DNA of 64,000 bases from JAGVSR01 sp964589785 (GCA_964589785.1 CAZPUQ010000001.1:1-64000); one strand, 5' to 3'; positions 20,335 to 30,134 are shown, counted from the first letter of the stretch. Notes: generated by a model not told the origin, from the sequence alone. Numbers and translations: made by a program.

Positions 20335-21528
20335 TCACTGTGGCGCCGCGCCCCGCTCGCAGCGCAGCGAGATCAGACCCTGGCCGTGCCGCTCGATGCG
20401 TCCGGCGAGGTCGAGTTCCATCAGGATGACGCGCAGCGTCCGCGAGTCGAAGTCGGTTGCGCGCGCCAGATCGTCGAAGGAGATGGGCACCGGCCCCATC
20501 GCGAGGGCCACGCGCTCGCGGTCGTCACCGCCGATGAGCGGCGGCGGGCGCGGGGCTGCAGCCGGCGCCGTGTCGTCCTCGCCATACGCCGCCGCGGTCT
20601 CCCTCGCGCTCACGCGTTCCCGTAGGAGGGGCGCCAGCGCTTCGACGACGTCGTCGGCGGAGGTGACGAGCGTGGCGCCGGATTTCAGCAGGTGGTTCGT
20701 GCCTTCGGCGCGCGGGTCGAGCGGGTGGCCGGGCACGGCGAAGACCTCGCGGCCGTGCTCCAGCGCCATGCGGGCCGTCGAGAGGGTTCCGGAACGTCGC
20801 GCCGCCTCGATGACGACGACCCCATGTGCCATGCCCGCGACGAGGCGGTTGCGGCGCGGGAAATCCTTTGCCCGCGGCTCGAAGCCCGGCGGCATCTCGC
20901 TGACGAGGCAGCCCGTCTCGGCGATCGCGGCCTGGAGCGCTGCATTCTCGGGCGGATAGACGAAATCGATGCCGCCCGCGAGCACCGCGATGGTGCCGGT
21001 GGAGAGGCTTGCTTCATGGACCGCTGCGTCGATGCCGCGGGCGAGGCCCGAGACGGTGACGAGGCCCAGCTCTCCCATCCGTCCGGCGAACTGGCGCGCG
21101 AGCGTCAGGCCAGCCGCCGAGGCCAGCCGCGAGCCGACGATGGCGATAGCCGGCTGCGCGAGGAGCGTTTCATTGCCCGTCAGGTATACCGCGGGAGGCG
21201 GCGCTTCGATGTGGGCGAGCAGGGCCGGGTAGCCGGGCTCGATCGTGAAGACGGGGCGTGCGCCGATCCGCTCGGCCGCGTCGAGCTCACGCAGCGCGCG
21301 ATCCTTGGGGCAGATCCGGATGCTGCGTCCGCCGCGGCGCGCCAGCTCGGGCAGCGCTTCGAGAGCCTGCTCCGCACCGCCGTAGTGATTGATGAGCTCG
21401 CGAAAAGTGACCGGGCCGACGTTGTCGGAGCGGATCAGCCGAAGGCACGCCAGCCGCTGGGCCGCCTCCAGATGCGCGACAGGCAGCGGCGCAGGTGTGA
21501 AAAGGCCGGGATCGTCACGCCTTGGCAC
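20335..21528 (-). CDS. dprA: DNA-processing protein DprA
   Basis: A 397-residue DprA/Smf protein that loads RecA on incoming single-stranded DNA. A SAM-like N-terminal region is followed by the Rossmann core with IAIVGSRLASAAG, VSGLARGIDAAVHEASL and the FPRRNRLVAG segment. The C-terminal winged helix (GPVPISFDDLARATDFDSRT) is also present. It overlaps the 3' end of plsY by 14 bases, giving a plsY-dprA operon common in alphaproteobacteria. Confidence 0.95.
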   Translation of the reverse strand: MPRRDDPGLFTPAPLPVAHLEAAQRLACLRLIRSDNVGPVTFRELINHYGGAEQALEALPELARRGGRSIRICPKDRALRELDAAERIGARPVFTIEPGYPALLAHIEAPPPAVYLTGNETLLAQPAIAIVGSRLASAAGLTLARQFAGRMGELGLVTVSGLARGIDAAVHEASLSTGTIAVLAGGIDFVYPPENAALQAAIAETGCLVSEMPPGFEPRAKDFPRRNRLVAGMAHGVVVIEAARRSGTLSTARMALEHGREVFAVPGHPLDPRAEGTNHLLKSGATLVTSADDVVEALAPLLRERVSARETAAAYGEDDTAPAAAPRPPPLIGGDDRERVALAMGPVPISFDDLARATDFDSRTLRVILMELDLAGRIERHGQGLISLRCERGAAPQ

Positions 21529-22132
21529 CGATGCGCGGCTCCTCGCCCGCGAGCAAACGCTTGATGTTGGTGGTGTGCTTCCACAAGAGGATCGCCGTCA
21601 TGAGTGTGCCGAGGACGGCTTCGGGAACGCGCCCGCTGAGGAGCAGGTAGGCCGGCGTCACCACGCTCGCCACGAGAGCCGACAGCGACGAGTAGCGGGT
21701 GGCGACCGCGAGCGCGAGCCATATGACGCAGAAGAGGAGGGCAGCAGGCCAGGCTGCGCCGATGAGCACGCCGATATAGGTCGCAACACCCTTGCCGCCC
21801 TTGAAGCGGAGCCAGACGGGAAAGACGTGGCCGAGAAAGGCGCCGAGGCCCGCGAGCAGGCTCGCGAGGATCGCGATGCCGTGCGCGGCGCCGAAATGAT
21901 GCCCCACGAGGACCGCGGCCGTGCCTTTCAACGCGTCGAGGACGAGCGTGGCGGCTGCGAGCTTCTTGTTTCCTGTCCGCAGCACGTTCGTGGCGCCGAT
22001 GTTGCCAGAGCCGATGTCGCGCACGTCGCCGAGTCCCGCCAATCGGGTGAGGATCAGGCCGAACGGGATCGACCCGAGCAGGTATCCCAACGCCAGCGCT
22101 GCCAGGGCCGGGGGCGAGAACAAGGGGTCCAT
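21515..22132 (-). CDS. plsY: Glycerol-3-phosphate acyltransferase PlsY
   Basis: A 205-residue integral membrane enzyme that moves the acyl group from acyl-phosphate to glycerol-3-phosphate, the first committed step of phospholipid synthesis. Conserved motifs are GYLLGSIPFG, DIGSGNIGATNVLRTGNKK and FKGGKGVATYIG. It has five to six hydrophobic helices. dprA follows with overlap. Confidence 0.96.
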   Translation of the reverse strand: MDPLFSPPALAALALGYLLGSIPFGLILTRLAGLGDVRDIGSGNIGATNVLRTGNKKLAAATLVLDALKGTAAVLVGHHFGAAHGIAILASLLAGLGAFLGHVFPVWLRFKGGKGVATYIGVLIGAAWPAALLFCVIWLALAVATRYSSLSALVASVVTPAYLLLSGRVPEAVLGTLMTAILLWKHTTNIKRLLAGEEPRIGAKA

Positions 22133-22158
22133 CGGCGGGCAGCGCTCCAGTTGCGGCC

Positions 22159-22536
22159 TTACGGTGCCGGCAGACGGGTGAGGATCAGGTCGAGCTTGCC
22201 GTCAACGGCCTCGACGTTACGTTCCAGGCGGCCCACCCGGCCATCAAGGCCGTCCACCTTGCTTTCCAGGCGGTCCATGCGGCTTTCGTGGCTGTCCATC
22301 CTGGTTTCCAGCCGGTCCATACTGGTTTCCAGCCCGCCGATCCTGGTTTCCAGCCTGCCCATCCACTCCTCGATCTTTCGCTCCAGCGTCGAAAATCGCT
22401 GCGTGTGCAGGAGCTGGGTTTCGCGAATGGACGCAAACTTGACGTCGACGCCGGCGAAGCGGGCGTTGAGGTCATCCGGCAGGTGCGCGATGATATATTC
22501 GACGTCGGTCATGCGCTTTTCGAGCGATTGGGCCAT
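22159..22536 (-). CDS. Heptad-repeat coiled-coil protein
   Basis: A 125-residue protein dominated by a long coiled coil. From about residue 59, consecutive seven-residue units (GRLETRI, GGLETSM, DRLETRM, DSHESRM, DRLESKV, DGLDGRV, GRLERNV) repeat almost exactly. The DNA repeats with a 21-base period, so copy number may vary by slippage. The ATG at 22536 has GGGAGGG in front; the longer frame is not supported. Function unknown. It lies between pyrC and plsY on the same strand. Confidence 0.68.
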   Translation of the reverse strand: MAQSLEKRMTDVEYIIAHLPDDLNARFAGVDVKFASIRETQLLHTQRFSTLERKIEEWMGRLETRIGGLETSMDRLETRMDSHESRMDRLESKVDGLDGRVGRLERNVEAVDGKLDLILTRLPAP

Positions 22537-22687
22537 GGTTCCCTCCCATAGTGGCTGGGCTTTGGCGACCGGGCAAGTCCCGCCTGCGCCGGGCCGGGGC
22601 ATAGAAAACCGGCTTCTCCGAGCCCCGTCAGTCCTTGAACGGACGAAGCCTTCGCGATCCGTCGCGGATCATGGCGGAAATCTGATG

Positions 22688-24019
22688 TCAGCGCGGCTGG
22701 GAGAAGTCGAACACCGTCTCGCCGGCGACGAGGGTGCGCAGGACGCGACCTTGCATCTTGGCTTCGTCGAAGGGCGAGTTCTTGGAGCGCGAGTGCAGCA
22801 GATCCTTGTTGACGACCCACGGTTCGTCGAGATCGACGAGAATGATGTCGGCCGGCGCGCCCTTCTGAAGCCGCCCGCCGGGCAGGCCGAACAGCTTTGC
22901 GGGGTTCAGCGTCAACGGCCTGAGCAGCGTCGGCAGCGCCATGGTGCCGGCGTGGTGGAGGCGCAGCGCCGCGGCGAGCAAAGTCTCGAGACCCGCAGCC
23001 CCGTCGGCGGCCTCCGCGAACGGGCGGCGCTTCACGTCGGCATCCTGCGGGTCATGGCTCGAGACGATCGTATCGATCTCGCCGTTCGCGACCGCGTTTA
23101 CCATGGCCGCGCGATCGTCCTCGCGCCGGAGCGGCGGGCGCACCTTGAGGAACGTCCGGTATGACCCGATGTCGTTCTCGTTCAGCGTCAGGTGATTGAT
23201 CGAGACGCCGCAGGTGACGGGAAGCCCGCGCGCTTTCGCCTGGCGGATGATGGCGAGGCTCTCCGGGCACGAGATGGTGGCGGCGTGATAGCGGCCGCCG
23301 GTCATCTCCACGAGTCGCACGTCGCGCTCGATGGTGATGATCTCCGCCACCTTCGGAATGCCCGGCAGGCCGAGACGCGTGGCCACCTCGCCCGAGTTCA
23401 TCGCGCCGCTGCCGGCGAGGTAGGGATCCTCGGTGTGATGCACGATGACGGCGCCGAAATCGCGCGCATAGAGCAGCGCATTCTTCATGACGCGCGTGTT
23501 GGCGACGCTCGTCTTGCCGTTCGAGAAGGCGACGGCGCCCGCCCGCTTCAGAAGACCGATCTCGGTCATCTCCTCGCCCTTGAGGCCCTTCGTGACCGCC
23601 GCCATGGTGTGCACGTGGACGATGGCGTTGTCGCGCGCCCGTCGCTGGATGAAGTCGACGAGCGCCACCTGGTCGATGACCGGATCGGTATCGGGCATCA
23701 CGATCATGGTCGTGACGCCGCCGGCCGCGGCCGAATAGCTCGCGGTCTTCAGGGTCTCCCGGTGCTCGTAGCCGGGCTCGCCGGTGAAGACCTGCGCATC
23801 GACGAGGCCCGGGCAGAGCATCCGGCCCTTGCAGTCGATGACGGCGGCGCCGTCCGGCGCGTTGCGGCGCAGGTGGCCGCCGAGGTCGGCAATGACGCCG
23901 GCCTTGACGTAGAGACCGCCCGGCTCGTCGCGGTTCGTTTCCGGATCGACGAGGCGCGCATTGATGAATGCCGTCGGTCCGGCGGGCGTGCGGGCAGGCG
24001 CGGCAGGGGGATTGGGCAT
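22688..24019 (-). CDS. pyrC: Dihydroorotase-like protein lacking HxH motif
   Basis: A 443-residue amidohydrolase of the type I dihydroorotase group, next to pyrB in the pyrimidine pathway. The first metal-binding HxH of active dihydroorotases, normally just after PG-L-D, is absent: the sequence reads CPGLVDAQVFTGEPG. Later ligand regions (VIVHHTEDPYL, and SSHDPQDADVK in place of SDHAP) are partly kept. Family members of this kind beside aspartate transcarbamoylase are known as catalytically doubtful PyrC-prime-like partners. This copy may therefore be structural, with an active dihydroorotase elsewhere. The start at 24019 lies 14 bases after the pyrB stop. Confidence 0.85.
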   Translation of the reverse strand: MPNPPAAPARTPAGPTAFINARLVDPETNRDEPGGLYVKAGVIADLGGHLRRNAPDGAAVIDCKGRMLCPGLVDAQVFTGEPGYEHRETLKTASYSAAAGGVTTMIVMPDTDPVIDQVALVDFIQRRARDNAIVHVHTMAAVTKGLKGEEMTEIGLLKRAGAVAFSNGKTSVANTRVMKNALLYARDFGAVIVHHTEDPYLAGSGAMNSGEVATRLGLPGIPKVAEIITIERDVRLVEMTGGRYHAATISCPESLAIIRQAKARGLPVTCGVSINHLTLNENDIGSYRTFLKVRPPLRREDDRAAMVNAVANGEIDTIVSSHDPQDADVKRRPFAEAADGAAGLETLLAAALRLHHAGTMALPTLLRPLTLNPAKLFGLPGGRLQKGAPADIILVDLDEPWVVNKDLLHSRSKNSPFDEAKMQGRVLRTLVAGETVFDFSQPR

Positions 24020-24033
24020 CTTCGGGTCGCCGC

Positions 24034-25002
24034 TCACGTCTTGGTGTCCGATCTCGGCAGGTTCATCGCCAGCGCTTCGAGCACGGCCATGCGCACGGCA
24101 ACGCCCATCTCGACCTGCTCGCGGATGACGCTGCGCGGATCGTCGGCGATCGTCGATGCGATCTCGACGCCCCGGTTCATGGGTCCCGGGTGCATGACGA
24201 GCGCATCGGGCTTGGCCCGCGCGAGCTTCTCGTGGTCGAGGCCGAAGAAGTGGAAATACTCGCGCACGGACGGCACGTAGGAGCTTTCCATGCGCTCGCG
24301 CTGCAGGCGCAGCACCATGACGACATCCACGCCCTCGATGCCCTTCCACATGTCGGTGAAGACCTCCGCGCCGAGGCGCTCGGGCTTGGCGGGGAGCAGC
24401 GTCGACGGCGCGATGAGCCGCACCCGCGCGCCCATCGTGTTCAGCACGTCGATATTGGAGCGGGCAACGCGCGAATGCAGGATGTCGCCGCAGATCGCGA
24501 CGGTGAGCCCCGCGATGCGCCCCTTCGCCCGGCGGATCGTGAGCGCGTCGAGCAGCGCCTGCGTCGGATGCTGGTGGGCACCGTCGCCCGCATTGATCAC
24601 CGAGCAGTCGACCTTCTGCGACAGGAGCTCGACCGCACCCGCCGCGTGGTGGCGCACGACGATGATGTCGGGCCGCATGGCGTTGAGCGTGATGGCGGTA
24701 TCGATCAGCGTCTCGCCCTTGGTGACGGACGACGTCGCGACATTCATGTTCATGACGTCGGCGCCGAGGCGCTTGGCGGCGAGCTCGAATGACGCCTGCG
24801 TGCGCGTCGAGCTTTCGAAAAACAGGTTGATGTGCGTGCGCCCGCGCAGGACCTGCCGCTTGCGCTCGGCCTGCGGCGGCGAATCGGCGTTCTTGTCGGC
24901 GAGGTCGAGAAGGAATTCGATTTCGGGCGCCGTCAGCCTCTCGGTCGAGAGAAGGTGACGGTGGGCGAAGCTCTTCAACTGCTTCTGAGCGGTGCTGGCC
25001 AT
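24034..25002 (-). CDS. pyrB: Aspartate carbamoyltransferase catalytic subunit
   Basis: A 322-residue enzyme that joins carbamoyl phosphate and aspartate in pyrimidine synthesis. The carbamoyl-phosphate motif FFESSTRTQASFELAAKRLG, then HHAAGAVELL, NAGDGAHQHPTQALLD and the MHPGPMNRGVEI loop are all present. The ATG at 25002 (MASTAQ) fits the family start better than a frame beginning 63 bases upstream. It heads an operon with the dihydroorotase-like gene. Confidence 0.96.
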   Translation of the reverse strand: MASTAQKQLKSFAHRHLLSTERLTAPEIEFLLDLADKNADSPPQAERKRQVLRGRTHINLFFESSTRTQASFELAAKRLGADVMNMNVATSSVTKGETLIDTAITLNAMRPDIIVVRHHAAGAVELLSQKVDCSVINAGDGAHQHPTQALLDALTIRRAKGRIAGLTVAICGDILHSRVARSNIDVLNTMGARVRLIAPSTLLPAKPERLGAEVFTDMWKGIEGVDVVMVLRLQRERMESSYVPSVREYFHFFGLDHEKLARAKPDALVMHPGPMNRGVEIASTIADDPRSVIREQVEMGVAVRMAVLEALAMNLPRSDTKT

Positions 25003-25124
25003 CAAAGCGGTTTCTATAAGCGCTCGATCTGCCCCCGGCAAGCGCCTCTCCACAGCCTTGCCCAAATGGCGCGACGGGATGGCTTCGATGTGCTTAATGG
25101 GCAGGTCCAGGAGGCCGCCGGCGC

Positions 25125-26792
25125 ATGCAAGATCGCTTCGCGACTCACGATGTGATGAACCAGGTTCCGCCGCTCACGGACGTCAACCTCTTCGCCCCGG
25201 ACGCGGCCTTGACGGATGCGGTGACGCGCGAGGGCGCAGGCGCATCGGCCCGCACGCTCAATGCCTTCGGTCTGACGGCCGGCTCGGGAGAGGTGCAGGA
25301 GCTGGCGCGGCAGGCGAACACGTATGCGCCCCGGCTCGAGACCCATGACCGGCACGGCCGCCGCCTCGATGTCGTGACGTATCACCCCGCCTACCATGAG
25401 CTCATGCGGCTTTCGTGCGCGGAGGGCCTCGCCAATTCCGTCTGGGCCCACCTGAGCCCCGGGCCCGGCCCCGGCGACAAGGCGGCGTCCCATGTCGTGC
25501 GCGCGGCCAATCTCTATCTCGCCGCCCAGATGGAGCCGGGCCACTGCTGCCCCCTCACCATGACCAACGCCGCGGTGCCGGTTCTCCTCGAGGAGGAAAC
25601 GCTCGCGCGCGACTGGCTGCCGCTCGTCCTGTCGCGGACCTACGATTCCCGTTTCGAGCCCTTCGCCTCCAAGTCCGGCGTGACGATCGGCATGGGCATG
25701 ACGGAAAAGCAGGGCGGCACGGACGTGCGCGCCAACACCACGGCCGCCGTGCGCGGCAGCGACGGGCTCTACCGCATCACCGGGCACAAGTGGTTCCTGT
25801 CCGCGCCGATGTCGGACGCCTTCCTCGTTCTCGCACAGGCCGAGGGCGGGCTGTCGCTGTTCCTGATGCCGCGCTTCCTGCCCGACGGCACGGTCAACGG
25901 GCTCAGCCTCCAGCGCCTCAAGGACAAGCTCGGCAATCGCTCGAACGCGTCCTCCGAGGTCGAGTTTCACGATGCGCTCGCCTGGCCGGTCGGCGCGCCG
26001 GGCCGGGGCGTGGCGGCCATCGCAGAGATGCTCACCTATTGCCGTCTCGACTGCGCGGTCTCCTCCGCGGCGCTGATGCGCTCGGCGCTGGCGCACGCGG
26101 TGCATCACGCCGAGCACCGGCACGTGGGCGGCCGCGCGCTCGTCGCCGAGCCGCTGATGCAGCAGGTGCTCGCCGACCTGGCGCTCGACGTCGAGGCGGC
26201 CGTCGCGCTGTCCTTCCGTCTGGCGCGGTCGTTCGACCGGATGCGCGATGCGCGCGCTGCCGCCTGGCGGCGCCTCATGACGCCAGTGACGAAGTACTGG
26301 GTCACCAAGATCGCGCCGGCGATGATCGCGGAAGCGATGGAGTGCCTCGGCGGCAACGGCTATGTCGAGGACTGGCCGATGGCCCGGCTCTATCGGGAAG
26401 CCCCTGTCAACGCCATCTGGGAAGGCTCCGGCAACGTGATGGCGCTCGACGTGCTCCGCGTGCTCCAGCGCGAGCCCGACGTGGCGCAGCACGTCACCGA
26501 GGAGCTGCGGTCCGCCTCGGCGGCCGATCCCGCACTCGCCGCGGCGTTCGAGCGGCTGCAGAGCGTGCTCTGCGATCCGCGCCGGCTCGACGTCCGGGCG
26601 CGGCAGTTGGCGGAGGATCTGGCCCGGCTCGCGGCCGGGGTCATTCTCCGGGTCCAGGGGTCGCCCGCCGTTGCCGACGCCTTCATCGCCACGCGCATCG
26701 AAGGCGGCGCCCGGCAGACCTATGGCCAGGGCCTGGACAAGGCCGACCTGAAGGCGATCCTCGCGCGGGCGACGCCGAACCGCGCCGGATAG
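25125..26792 (+). CDS. aidB: AidB-like acyl-CoA dehydrogenase
   Basis: A 555-residue flavoprotein of the AidB branch of acyl-CoA dehydrogenases. Signature parts are GMGMTEKQGGTDVRANTT (FAD/substrate loop), the later LGGNGYVEDWPMARLYREAP, and IWEGSGNVMALDVLR. E. coli AidB is induced by alkylating agents, binds DNA and is thought to protect it. The N-terminal segment LTDVNLFAPDAALTDAV is typical. The start has CAGGAGG at about 10 bases. It diverges from pyrB; no ada or alkB gene is beside it. Confidence 0.88.
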   Translation: MQDRFATHDVMNQVPPLTDVNLFAPDAALTDAVTREGAGASARTLNAFGLTAGSGEVQELARQANTYAPRLETHDRHGRRLDVVTYHPAYHELMRLSCAEGLANSVWAHLSPGPGPGDKAASHVVRAANLYLAAQMEPGHCCPLTMTNAAVPVLLEEETLARDWLPLVLSRTYDSRFEPFASKSGVTIGMGMTEKQGGTDVRANTTAAVRGSDGLYRITGHKWFLSAPMSDAFLVLAQAEGGLSLFLMPRFLPDGTVNGLSLQRLKDKLGNRSNASSEVEFHDALAWPVGAPGRGVAAIAEMLTYCRLDCAVSSAALMRSALAHAVHHAEHRHVGGRALVAEPLMQQVLADLALDVEAAVALSFRLARSFDRMRDARAAAWRRLMTPVTKYWVTKIAPAMIAEAMECLGGNGYVEDWPMARLYREAPVNAIWEGSGNVMALDVLRVLQREPDVAQHVTEELRSASAADPALAAAFERLQSVLCDPRRLDVRARQLAEDLARLAAGVILRVQGSPAVADAFIATRIEGGARQTYGQGLDKADLKAILARATPNRAG

Positions 26793-26947
26793 CCCGCCGG
26801 GATGGCGGACGCGGCACAATCGAGGTTGCGGGCCCCGCCCGCGTGGGCTACACGATGCGCCGTCGTCAGGACCGGTTGGGCGGCGAAGCGCAGCGCGTTC
26901 TGTGCTCCGGCCGGAAACAAGAAAACCGACGCGTTGGAACGGTGTTA

Positions 26948-27022
<75 letters not shown>

Positions 27023-27288
27023 TCCGCACCGCAACGAAGTCGGGCATTCCTGCATTTCGATCGAGCGGGGGCCGGCGGCTGCGTCCGCCGCGTGCCGTTA
27101 AGACGGTCGCGAGGCTTGGCTCGGCGGGGCGGGCACGCCATGTTAGAGGTGCGCTGAAACGAGAGATCGATGGCCGCGCACGCCATCCGTTTTTCGTCGC
27201 AGGGCAATCCGTCCCCGCGGGCCAACCGTAGATCATGCGCCGCCGTCGAAACTCTCCCCGTCCCCCGATCTGGAGTTCCCTCAGCATC

Positions 27289-27903
27289 ATGAAGAGCAAG
27301 ACAACCAAGCTGGTCCCGGCTGTCCCCCCGCCTCACATCGTGCGTCCCTCGCTGGAGGAGGCCGAGGCCGCCGTGCGCACGCTCATCCGCTGGGCCGGTG
27401 ACGACCCCGAGCGCGACGGCTTGGCCGAGACGCCCGCGCGCGTCGTGCGCGCCTACCAGGAGTATTTCAGCGGCTACGACCAGGACCCCGAGGACATCCT
27501 CAACAAGACCTTCGAGGAGATCGAGGGCTACGACGAGATGATCGTCCTGCGCGGCATCCGGTTCGAGAGCCATTGCGAGCATCACATGGCGCCGATCATC
27601 GGCCGCGCGTGGGTCGGCTACATCCCGAACGGCCGCGTCGTCGGTATCTCCAAGCTTGCGCGCGTCGTGGAGGCCTATGCCAAGCGGCTGCAGATCCAGG
27701 AGAAGATGACGGCCCAGATCGCGAACGCAATCGAAACGGTGCTGAGGCCCCAGGGCGTCGCCGTGGTCCTCAAGGCGGAGCACCAGTGCATGACCGCGCG
27801 CGGCGTCATGAAGCCCGGCACCGATCTCGTGACGAGCCGCATGCTCGGCATCTTCCGCAGCAATGCGATCACGCGGCAGGAGTTCCTGGCGATGGTCGAT
27901 TGA
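27289..27903 (+). CDS. folE: GTP cyclohydrolase I
   Basis: A 204-residue type I GTP cyclohydrolase making dihydroneopterin triphosphate for folate; in bacteria the same product also feeds 7-deazaguanine (queuosine) synthesis. Zinc and active-site residues are seen in ESHCEHHMAPIIGRAWVGYI and KAEHQCMTARGV. An in-frame ATG at 27235 gives 18 extra basic residues. GGAG lies about 14 bases before 27289, so the start is not certain. A terminator follows. Confidence 0.95.
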   Translation: MKSKTTKLVPAVPPPHIVRPSLEEAEAAVRTLIRWAGDDPERDGLAETPARVVRAYQEYFSGYDQDPEDILNKTFEEIEGYDEMIVLRGIRFESHCEHHMAPIIGRAWVGYIPNGRVVGISKLARVVEAYAKRLQIQEKMTAQIANAIETVLRPQGVAVVLKAEHQCMTARGVMKPGTDLVTSRMLGIFRSNAITRQEFLAMVD

Positions 27904-27930
27904 GCCGCCATCCGCTTCGCAAGCGGTATT

Positions 27931-27966
27931 AGGGGCGCCGCAGCCGATGCGGCGCCCCTATCATTT
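27931..27966 (+). terminator. Bidirectional terminator between folE and the peptidase gene
   Basis: AGGGGCGCCGCA pairs exactly with TGCGGCGCCCCT around a five-base loop, followed by ATCATTT. The convergent peptidase gene ends in the same place, so it may serve both. Confidence 0.82.
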
Positions 27967-28749
27967 GACGAGCAGCTCCGGCCGGTACTCGAAATGCATG
28001 GTGTCGAAGTGATACCAGCGGCCGCCCCAGATGAAGCCGTGCTTCTCGAAGATGCGGACGATCTCGGTCGGGATCGCGTTGCGCCACCGGTAGGCGCCGT
28101 TTGCGTCCGGCCGGCTCCAGCGCCAGTAGTGCGCGTGCTTCAAAGCGAGGTCGATGGCGATGCCGTGTCCGTGGGTTGACAGCCGGTCCGTTCCGGCGAT
28201 GGCGCGGCAGGCGTAGGTGCCCGCGATCGGGTTGAGATAGGCGTCGAGCGATCGCGGCAGGGCTTCGAGCTCGGCCGAGATCGCGCTGAGCTTGTCGGCG
28301 ACGCCGTTCACCCGCGTCACCCTGAGTTTGGTCTTGCCGCGTGAGGGCATCCACGCGACTTCGACGAGGTTCCTCTCCACGCTGCCGGCGCGGCAGTTGC
28401 CGTACATGCGGTCGAAGAAGGCCGACGGCCGGGCGCGGCCGGGATCGGCGTCCACCTCGGGCGCGGTGGGCTCTCCGGTCGGGTAGGCCATGGCGAAAAT
28501 GTCTTCCAGGTCCGGCGTGTCGAGCAGGGCCTGCGGCGACTTCGGGCCCTTGCCGTCGTCGATGGGCATGCGCGTGCCGTCCCGCCAGACGATCTCGTTG
28601 CCGACGACTGCGGAGATATGGTCGGGGTAGGCGGCCATCAGGCGCCGGCCGGCCTCCTCCGGGGGCAGGGCCGCGGCGCGGACCGAGACCAATGCCGGCA
28701 GCGTGAGACCGAGGAGGACGGCTGGCAAGCCTTTGACGCAAAAGCACAT
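27961..28749 (-). CDS. M15 family D-Ala-D-Ala carboxypeptidase-like protein
   Basis: A 262-residue exported protein. Residues 1-26 are a signal peptide (FCVKGLPAVLLGLTLPALVS). The C-terminal third carries the VanY/M15 zinc signature: STHGHGIAIDLA (SxHxxGxAxD) and GRWYHFDTMHFEYRP. It probably trims peptidoglycan stem peptides in the periplasm. I chose the ATG at 28749, which gives a clean signal peptide and has AGGGAA upstream; the frame can extend 20 residues further. Confidence 0.85.
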   Translation of the reverse strand: MCFCVKGLPAVLLGLTLPALVSVRAAALPPEEAGRRLMAAYPDHISAVVGNEIVWRDGTRMPIDDGKGPKSPQALLDTPDLEDIFAMAYPTGEPTAPEVDADPGRARPSAFFDRMYGNCRAGSVERNLVEVAWMPSRGKTKLRVTRVNGVADKLSAISAELEALPRSLDAYLNPIAGTYACRAIAGTDRLSTHGHGIAIDLALKHAHYWRWSRPDANGAYRWRNAIPTEIVRIFEKHGFIWGGRWYHFDTMHFEYRPELLVK

Positions 28750-28913
28750 TCGTCTATTTCCCTGCGGCCGCTTGCGGCGCCCGGCTTTTCCTTTACCGCA
28801 AAAGAACACCTGCTACAGTGTCGCTCAAGCAGCAGCCAGTCGAAGCCTGATGGGAAGTCCGTGCGCCAGTTTGGTGCCGCAGCGGACCGGACCAGGCTCT
28901 GGGGACAACGAAC

Positions 28914-30134
28914 GTGAGCGGGTACGCCGAAGAGCCGGACGAGGGCGAAGACGCGCTGCCGGATGCCGGGCCGGCCCCGGCCGGGAATGCAGGGTCCGTT
29001 CCGGGAGACGTTCGCGACCCCGCTTCGGGGTCGGCTGCACGCCCCACGGCCAGCGCTGACCGGCGGGGGACCGGCGGCCCGCACAGGGACCACCGCGGCC
29101 CCGTCTACGGCGCGCTCGACCTCGGCACCAACAACTGCCGCCTCCTGCTCGCCCGCCCCTCGCGCCGGGGCTTTCGCGTCGTCGATGCGTTCTCGCGCAT
29201 CATTCGCCTCGGCGAGGGCGTCTCCCACACCGGCCGCCTGTCGGACGCCGCCATGCAGCGGACCATCGAGGCGCTACGCATCTGTGCCGCCAAGATCGAG
29301 CGGGCCGGGACCCACCGGGCCCGGCTCGTGGCCACCGAGGCGTGCCGCTCGGCCGCCAACGGCGGCGACTTCCTGCGCCGGGTGAAGGGCGAGACCGGTC
29401 TCGACATCGAGGTTCTGACGCCGGCCGAGGAAGCGATCCTCGCCGTGGCGGGATGCGCCTCGCTGATCGACACGACCGTCGATTACGCGCTCGTCTTCGA
29501 CATCGGCGGCGGCTCGTCCGAGCTCATCTGGCTCGATCTCAGGCGCGTCAGCGGCGGCGGACCCCATTCGGTCGCGCGCATCGTCGACAACGTGCGCCGC
29601 CGGTCGGGCCATGCCGTCTGGACGTCGCTGCCCGTCGGCGTCGTGACGCTGGCGGAGCGGTTCGGCGGCCGCGAGGTGACCTCCGAGCTCTTCGAGGCGA
29701 TGGTGGCGTACGTAGCCGAGCACATCGCGCCGTTCGAGCGCCGGCACAATTTCCGCGGCCGCATCGCCGGCAGCGCCATTCATTTCCTCGGCACGTCGGG
29801 GACCGTGACGACGGTGGCCGGCATCCAGCTCGGCCTGCCCCGGTACGACCGCAACAAGGTCGACGGATGCTGGATGAAGGTCTCCGACGTCAACCGCGTC
29901 ACCTACGATCTTCTCGCGCGCAGCTATGCCGAGCGCGTCGCCGAGCCCTGCATCGGGCACGACCGGGCCGATCTCGTGCTGGCCGGCTGCGCAATCCTGG
30001 AGGCGATCATCCGCGCCTGGCCGTGCGAGCGCCTGCGCGTGGCCGACCGGGGCCTGCGCGAGGGCATCCTGTCTTCGCTCATGATGGACGACAATACGTT
30101 CCGCACCGGCCGGCGCCGCCGGCGGGGCGAATAG
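28914..30134 (+). CDS. Ppx/GppA family phosphatase
   Basis: A 406-residue member of the exopolyphosphatase/guanosine pentaphosphatase family. After a disordered N-terminal extension of about 60 residues comes the ASKHA core: YGALDLGTNNCRLLLARP, then TPAEEAILAVAG and FDIGGGSSELIWL. It hydrolyses polyphosphate or pppGpp; which cannot be told. The GTG at 28914 is taken as start; a later start near the core is possible. rlmE follows 8 bases downstream, so the two are one operon. Confidence 0.9.
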   Translation: MSGYAEEPDEGEDALPDAGPAPAGNAGSVPGDVRDPASGSAARPTASADRRGTGGPHRDHRGPVYGALDLGTNNCRLLLARPSRRGFRVVDAFSRIIRLGEGVSHTGRLSDAAMQRTIEALRICAAKIERAGTHRARLVATEACRSAANGGDFLRRVKGETGLDIEVLTPAEEAILAVAGCASLIDTTVDYALVFDIGGGSSELIWLDLRRVSGGGPHSVARIVDNVRRRSGHAVWTSLPVGVVTLAERFGGREVTSELFEAMVAYVAEHIAPFERRHNFRGRIAGSAIHFLGTSGTVTTVAGIQLGLPRYDRNKVDGCWMKVSDVNRVTYDLLARSYAERVAEPCIGHDRADLVLAGCAILEAIIRAWPCERLRVADRGLREGILSSLMMDDNTFRTGRRRRRGE

